DNA of 9,159 bases from Thermoplasmata archaeon (GTDB taxonomy: Archaea; Thermoplasmatota; E2; UBA202; JdFR-43). Below are positions 5,310 through 9,159 of the stretch, piece by piece (the stretch's first letter is position 1; the number at the start of each line of letters is the position of its first letter). The stretch lies in contig JAGGWA010000052.1 of assembly GCA_021157745.1 (NCBI GenBank), positions 1 to 9,159 of the forward strand, in the 5' to 3' direction. Under the pieces are notes generated by a model. The model was given only the letters and a program-made list of their open reading frames with translations. It was not told where the DNA came from and did not search any database. The position numbers and the translations under genes are program-made.

Positions 5310-6104
5310 ATGAAGAAAACAGTTGTTATTGTAGCCATTTTGATCATCGCACCCTTTATAACGAGCATAAATGCAACTTTTAGCGAAAATGGAAAAATAA
5401 CGCAGAGCCACACCGTCATGGCGGAGCTCGGCGCCGTAAGCTGGTGCCCGCATTGTCCAGCTGGCTCAGAGAAAATGTATTCCTTATTCAACTCTGGAAA
5501 GCATGACTTTTATTATGTCACGCTCGTCTATGACAAAAATCCTCTTGCTCAGGATAGGGGAAAATGGCTCAACGATGTTTACATACCAATGCTGTATGTG
5601 GACGGCGGTTACAGGGTGGCGGATAACAGCAACGAAGATAATTTTGAAAATGCGATATCGGCAGCAGAGGGCAGAGCAACGCACCCCGTTTCAGTGGAAG
5701 TTAGTGCAAAATGGGTGGGCGAGAATGAAATAGAAGTGGGCGTTAATGTTACGAATGAAGGCAGCAAACCATATATAGGCCATCTTCGAGTTTATGTGGC
5801 GGAGATAACATCAAGATGGAACGACGAAGCAGGATTGCCTTTCCATTATGCATTTCTTGACTTCGCCATAAATAACTATGTTATAGTAATGCCTCACAAA
5901 ACAACGCATGCCGCAGCAACATGGAATGCTGCACATGCAAGCAAAGGTTTGGACTTTTCTGGCATACAACAGGGAAACATAATGGTGGTTGCTTCCATTG
6001 CTCACTGGATGCCTCATCTCGGAAAAAATCCATGGGAGCAGCCAGTATGGAGCACCGTATTTCCTGCCCAATTCGTTGATGATGCAGATGGAGTAGCAAT
6101 ATAA
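5310..6104 (+). CDS. Secreted thioredoxin-fold protein with CPHC site and Omp28-like C-terminal region
   Basis: This 264-residue protein has a signal peptide or anchor (KK followed by a hydrophobic run, possible cleavage near INA at 20-22). A thioredoxin-like domain follows, with the redox motif WCPHCP (CPHC at 46-49), a strand YYVTLVYD, and the cis-Pro segment IPMLYVDGGYRV (92-103). A beta-rich second domain starts near SVEVSAKW and contains VNVTNEGSKPYIGHLRVYVAEITSRW (about 146-170), resembling the C-terminal part of Omp28-type secreted proteins. Only two Cys are present, both in the active site, so it probably acts outside the membrane in disulfide exchange. The ATG at 5310 is chosen over a TTG at 5295. 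A frameshifted paralogue lies 62 bp downstream. The biological substrate is unknown. Confidence 0.8.
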   Translation: MKKTVVIVAILIIAPFITSINATFSENGKITQSHTVMAELGAVSWCPHCPAGSEKMYSLFNSGKHDFYYVTLVYDKNPLAQDRGKWLNDVYIPMLYVDGGYRVADNSNEDNFENAISAAEGRATHPVSVEVSAKWVGENEIEVGVNVTNEGSKPYIGHLRVYVAEITSRWNDEAGLPFHYAFLDFAINNYVIVMPHKTTHAAATWNAAHASKGLDFSGIQQGNIMVVASIAHWMPHLGKNPWEQPVWSTVFPAQFVDDADGVAI

Positions 6105-6107
6105 CAT

Positions 6108-6126
6108 CTTTCTTTCTTATATTTTA
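6108..6126 (+). terminator. T-rich terminator-like stretch
   Basis: A pyrimidine/T-rich stretch, CTTTCTTTCTTATATTTT, follows four bases after the stop codon of the CPHC protein gene. Oligo-T tracts act as archaeal terminators. There is no strong hairpin, and the sequence is only moderately T-rich. Confidence 0.3.
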
Positions 6127-6138
6127 TAAGAACAAAAC

Positions 6139-6151
6139 AATTATATATAGG
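6139..6151 (+). promoter_or_regulatory. TATA box of the second thioredoxin-like paralogue
   Basis: AATTATATATAGG is identical over 13 bases to the uppS box. Its centre is about 22 bp before the ATG at 6167. That is slightly short for a leaderless start, so the true start could be a few codons downstream, for example the ATG at 6176. The intact promoter suggests that the gene is, or recently was, expressed. Confidence 0.5.
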
Positions 6152-6166
6152 ATTTTGCTTATAATC

Positions 6167-7182
6167 ATGAAAAATATGGCTTTATTTATGGCAGTCATTT
6201 CTTTATTGCCGGTAGCAAATGCAAAAATTTTCGCTGAGGTATTTGTAGATGACGGGGAAGAGAGCAATGCATTCAATGAAATGTTGTTCGATGCATGGCT
6301 TAAAAATGAAATCATATATGTGATGCTGTCAATTCAGAACGAATTTTCAAATGAAAGATTGCTCGAGTACAATGCAACATATCCAGCAATGTTTCTGGAT
6401 GGCGGTTATAGAGTTGCCAAAGTCATGATGAAGTTGAGCAGGCGATGCAGGATTGTATGGATATGAAGAGAAATGATATAAAATTGGAGGTTAAGGCGGA
6501 ATGGCTTGAATGCCCGTGTATGCGTGGGCTTAACATAGTTGTAAAAATCAAAAATAATGAGAACAAGCCATACAATGGAACATTGCGTATTTATGTTACA
6601 GAAATGAATTCAAGATGGAAAAATGATGGAGGAGAAAGATACCATTTTTCATTCCTCGAATTTGCGAGTGTTGAAAACATTAGCATGGATACCAAAGGAG
6701 AATTTTACAGAACCGTCATATTGGATACAAAGCAGCATTTTCCAGATATATATGACAAAGGAAAAAACAATGTTGCAGTTATAGCAGCTTTATTCCAGCA
6801 GGAATGGCATGTTGGCTATGCTGACCCTCCAAAGGGTAGAGAATTTAAAGCGCATTATCTCGATGCAGTTAATATATCGATTCCATCGAATGTGCCGCCT
6901 TATGTTTCCATATATTATCCCAAGGAGGGGCATCTTTACATTTTTGGAAGGGAGATATTCAAAACGGTAAGAACAATAATAGTTGGAGGAATCGTTGCAA
7001 AAATAAAAACATGGGATGATCATGGAATTAAAAAACTTGAGTTGTACGAAGATGGGAAATTTGTGAAAAATCTTGAAGGTGATGAATTTAAATGGAATGG
7101 GAAAGGATTTCATTCCATCGAAATCATTGCCTATGATGATATTCAGAGCTCCATAGATTCCATCGATGCATTACTGCTCTAA
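6167..7182 (+). pseudogene. Cys-less secreted paralogue of the CPHC protein with an Ig-like domain; one frameshift
   Basis: Two overlapping frames together make one gene. Frame one (6167 to TGA at 6464-6466) gives a signal peptide (MKNMALFMAV...VANA), then FAEVFVDDGEESNAFNEM where the neighbour has the CPHC site, and the cis-Pro segment TYPAMFLDGGYRVAK. Frame two (open from 6412 to 7182) resumes DEVEQAM...LEVKAEW, matching the neighbour's DNFENAI...VEVSAKW residue for residue without gaps over 26 positions. The shift (-1, or a one-base indel) lies between 6412 and 6463, most likely near 6416-6427. Frame two then carries the Omp28-like domain (LRIYVTEMNSRW) and an added C-terminal Ig-like domain (about 6890-7180: YIFGREI, IVGGI, GIKKLELYEDG, HSIEIIAYDD) that the neighbour lacks. 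Both redox Cys are absent. It may be a pseudogene, a recoded gene or an assembly error. Confidence 0.75.
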
Positions 7183-8802
7183 TCCAATGACGTTCCCTTT
7201 TTCATCCAAATCTATTTTTTCTGCATTTGGTTTCAAAGGTAATCCTGGCATCGTCGTTATCTTGCCTGTTATTGGAACAAGGAAGCCTGCTCCAGCTGAA
7301 ATTCGTATTTCCTTTATTGTTATTTTGAAATTCTCTGGTTTTCCTCTCATCGATGGATCATCAGATAAGCTGTAAGGTGTTTTAGCCATGCATATCGGTA
7401 AATTTTCGAGATCAAGCTTCTTTATTATTCTTATGTCATCTTCCGCCATAACACTATAGACAACGCGTGCCGCCCCATAAATCTTCTTTGCTATGGTCTC
7501 GATTTTTTCTTTAACATCCATATCCAGTGAATAGAGATAATCAAATTTGGCTCTTCTTTCATGCAATATGCTCACCAATTTTCCTGCAGCCTCTATGCAG
7601 CCTTCCCCTCCCTTATCATATGGCTCAGCCACAGCAAATGGTATGTTGCGTTGCAGGCAATATTTTTCCAGCTCCATTATTTCTTTTTCATCATCATCTT
7701 TGAATTTGTTCAAAACCACTATATACGGCAAACCAAATGTTTCGATATTTTCAATGTGTTTCTCCAGATTTTTTATTCCCTTTTTAATGGCTTTGATGCT
7801 CCTCCTTTTCTTTGCATCCTTCAAATCCATTCCTCCATGCCATTTCAGGGCTTTTAACGATACCACTATAACGACAGCATCAACTTTAATTCCAAGACGG
7901 GAAACAATGTTGAAGAATTTCTCTGCCCCCAAATCTGTTCCAAAGCCTGCTTCCGTAACAAAATAATCTGCCAAGCCCGTTGCCATTTTTGCAGCAATCA
8001 AGCTGCTTGTTCCATGGGCTATGTTGGCAAATGGTCCGCCATGAACAAAAGCAGGGGTAGCTTCGACAGTCTGAACCAAATTTGGCTTTATCGCATCTTT
8101 GAGCAAAGCAGCCATGGCTCCAACCGCTTTTAAATGCTTTGCCGTTATTGGCCTTTCATCATATGTATATGCTGCTATAACATTCGAGAGTCTTTTTTTC
8201 AAATCTTTGACCCCATTTGAAAGGCACAGTATTGCCATGACTTCCGAAGCAGCGGTTATGGAAAATCTATCTTGGCGAGGAACACCATCTTTTGGTCCGC
8301 CCAAGCCTACAACCACGTTACGCAAACTCCTGTCATTCATGTCCATGACGCGGGGCCATACGACGTAGCGGGGATCAATATGAAATGAATTTCCGTGATA
8401 TATATGGTTATCAACCAGAGCGGAAAGCAGGTTATGTGCTGCTGCAACAGCATGCATGTCTCCGGTGAAATGCAAATTTATGTCATCTGACGGCACAACT
8501 TTGCTTCGCCCGCCGCCTGTGCCGCCGCCCTTTATTCCCATGATGGGGCCCAGACTCGGCTCTCTTATGGCAACGACAGCCTTTTTTCCAAGCTTTGACA
8601 AGGCTTGAGCTATGCCAATCGCCATCGTTGTCTTCCCCTCGCCCTCAGGCGTCGGGTTTATCGTTGTGACAAGAATAACTTTAGCTTTTTTTCTGATCCT
8701 TTTCAAAACATCCAGAGAGACTTTAGCCTTATATTTTCCATATGGAATGAGCTCGTTCTCTTTTATTCCTATTTTCTTTGCCACCCTGTTTATTTCAAGC
8801 AT
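7171..8802 (-). CDS. fhs: Formate--tetrahydrofolate ligase
   Basis: This enzyme makes 10-formyl-tetrahydrofolate from formate, ATP and tetrahydrofolate, and it works in the cytoplasm. The 543-residue product is close to full family length. It shows the ATP-binding loop TPEGEGKTT (51-59), EPSLGPIMGIKGGGTGGG (81-98), the conserved INLHFTGDMHAV, VEATPAFVHGGPFANIAHG, VTEAGFGTDLGAEKFF, NLPICMAKTPYSLSDDP, and the C-terminal ISAGAGFLVPITG followed by TMPGLP. All are intact, so it should be active. The ATG at 8802 follows a TATA-like box by about 24 bp. Its last 12 bp overlap the end of the convergent frameshifted gene. The reaction can run in either direction: ATP-consuming C1 activation or ATP-yielding formate release. 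No folD, mtd or other folate gene is visible in the window. Confidence 0.97.
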   Translation of the reverse strand: MLEINRVAKKIGIKENELIPYGKYKAKVSLDVLKRIRKKAKVILVTTINPTPEGEGKTTMAIGIAQALSKLGKKAVVAIREPSLGPIMGIKGGGTGGGRSKVVPSDDINLHFTGDMHAVAAAHNLLSALVDNHIYHGNSFHIDPRYVVWPRVMDMNDRSLRNVVVGLGGPKDGVPRQDRFSITAASEVMAILCLSNGVKDLKKRLSNVIAAYTYDERPITAKHLKAVGAMAALLKDAIKPNLVQTVEATPAFVHGGPFANIAHGTSSLIAAKMATGLADYFVTEAGFGTDLGAEKFFNIVSRLGIKVDAVVIVVSLKALKWHGGMDLKDAKKRRSIKAIKKGIKNLEKHIENIETFGLPYIVVLNKFKDDDEKEIMELEKYCLQRNIPFAVAEPYDKGGEGCIEAAGKLVSILHERRAKFDYLYSLDMDVKEKIETIAKKIYGAARVVYSVMAEDDIRIIKKLDLENLPICMAKTPYSLSDDPSMRGKPENFKITIKEIRISAGAGFLVPITGKITTMPGLPLKPNAEKIDLDEKGNVIGLEQ

Positions 8803-8846
8803 ATTCCTAATGGAATAAGTATTTTAATTTTTATTGAATTAATGAT
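8803..8846. promoter_or_regulatory. 44-bp divergent promoter region, fhs / coaBC, with a palindrome
   Basis: The gap between divergent starts holds one A/T core at 8820-8835. On the minus strand it reads AATTAAAATAC about 24 bp before the fhs ATG; on the plus strand ATTTTAATTT lies 17-26 bp before the coaBC GTG. Both fit leaderless transcription from a shared core. Directly next to the fhs start is a perfect inverted repeat, ATTCC-TAAT-GGAAT (8803-8816). Its role is unknown. Confidence 0.5.
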
Positions 8847-9159
8847 GTGAAAACAAAATCTGAAAAGTTGAAGGGGAAGAGGATAATATATGCCATAACA
8901 GGAAGCATTGCATGTAGCGAGGCAATAAAAATAGCAAGGGAGTTACGTCGCCACGGAGCAAGCATAATTCCAGTTATGAGCAAGGAAGCTAGCAACATTA
9001 TAACAACCAAAGCCTTCGAATTTGCATCTGGAAATGAAGTTATTACAAGCCTGTCTGGAAAGGCTGAGCACCTCATCAAAGCTGATTTGATGCTCATAGC
9101 TCCATGCACTGCAAACACGCTTGCAAAGATTGCAAATGGAATAGCAGACAATGCTGTTA
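8847..9159 (+). CDS. coaBC: CoaBC (Dfp) bifunctional CoA synthesis protein, N-terminal part
   Basis: The first 104 residues of a phosphopantothenoylcysteine decarboxylase flavoprotein domain are present before the window ends. In full-length proteins this CoaC domain is followed by a CoaB synthetase domain; together they make 4'-phosphopantetheine in CoA synthesis. Visible are KRIIYAITGSIACSEAIKIA (11-30; Rossmann-like start with the GSIA loop that binds FMN), a PVMSKEA segment, then KAEHLIKADLMLIAPCTANT (72-91) with His75 in the place of the catalytic His, and IANGIADN. The start is a GTG at 8847: the frame is closed by a TGA at 8835-8837, and the nearby ATGs at 8842 and 8845 share another frame that stops at once. 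Whether the CoaB half is fused cannot be seen. Confidence 0.9.
   Translation, partial: MKTKSEKLKGKRIIYAITGSIACSEAIKIARELRRHGASIIPVMSKEASNIITTKAFEFASGNEVITSLSGKAEHLIKADLMLIAPCTANTLAKIANGIADNAV

Noticed and set aside
6412..6463. Programmed -1 ribosomal frameshifting in the second thioredoxin paralogue
   Set aside because: The zero-frame codons GTT GCC AAA GTC do not form a classic slippery heptamer, and I see no clear stem-loop directly after them. A one-base indel is simpler, so recoding is kept only as an alternative.
7547..7966. 139-codon open frame on the plus strand
   Set aside because: It is antisense to the strongly conserved fhs gene; its composition is that of a complementary-strand shadow.
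8842..8850. ATG ATG as start of coaBC
   Set aside because: Both are in a frame that hits TGA immediately. The flavoprotein frame is entered by the GTG at 8847.
8831..9151. 106-codon open frame on the minus strand
   Set aside because: It is antisense to the coaBC start, whose plus-strand translation shows clear flavoprotein motifs.
1..9159. CRISPR array, insertion sequence, integrase or attachment site
   Set aside because: I saw no regularly spaced repeats, terminal inverted repeats, transposase motifs or tRNA-derived direct repeat near the tRNA-Leu 3' end.

Overview
The window looks like AT-rich chromosomal DNA from an archaeon, most likely a euryarchaeon of the Thermoplasmata or a neighbouring lineage. 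The archaeal signs are a Nop5 box C/D RNP protein, a DUF131 membrane protein, an archaeal-type cis-prenyltransferase with the MDGNRRYA motif, an SCPHA-type dihydroorotate dehydrogenase, heavy use of ATA and AGA/AGG codons, and AT-rich TATA-like boxes about 20-30 bp upstream of start codons with little or no leader. The Thermoplasmata placement is an inference, resting mainly on the leaderless style, the Fhs gene and the type of Ig-like domain in a secreted protein. Gene packing is very dense: no gap exceeds about 75 bp, and several genes overlap.

Layout, left to right. (1) A leftward block, 1-1931: nop5, then an ABC transporter ATPase, then the first 16 codons of its permease. (2) A rightward block, 1964-3910: pyrD, a membrane-anchored DUF4430 protein, and a DUF6580-like membrane protein overlapping it. 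(3) A leftward block, 3912-5236: uppS, a DUF131 membrane protein overlapping it, and tRNA-Leu(CAA). (4) A rightward block, 5310-7182: two tandem paralogous secreted thioredoxin-fold proteins. The first has an intact CPHC site. The second has lost the cysteines, gained a C-terminal Ig-like domain and carries a frameshift. (5) fhs (leftward) ending 12 bp inside the second paralogue, and the 5' part of coaBC (rightward) leaving the window.

Most genes are housekeeping: pyrimidine synthesis (pyrD), one-carbon/folate metabolism (fhs), coenzyme A synthesis (coaBC), polyprenyl lipid carrier synthesis (uppS), RNA modification (nop5) and translation (tRNA-Leu). The accessory and least understood parts are the DUF4430/DUF6580 pair, which may be an uptake system with an operator-like palindrome at its promoter, and the tandem secreted thioredoxin-like pair, where one copy is decaying or recoded. 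I saw no CRISPR array, insertion sequence, prophage or integrase. I do not see a clearly new multi-gene system; the DUF4430/DUF6580 pair is the best candidate for an undescribed function.
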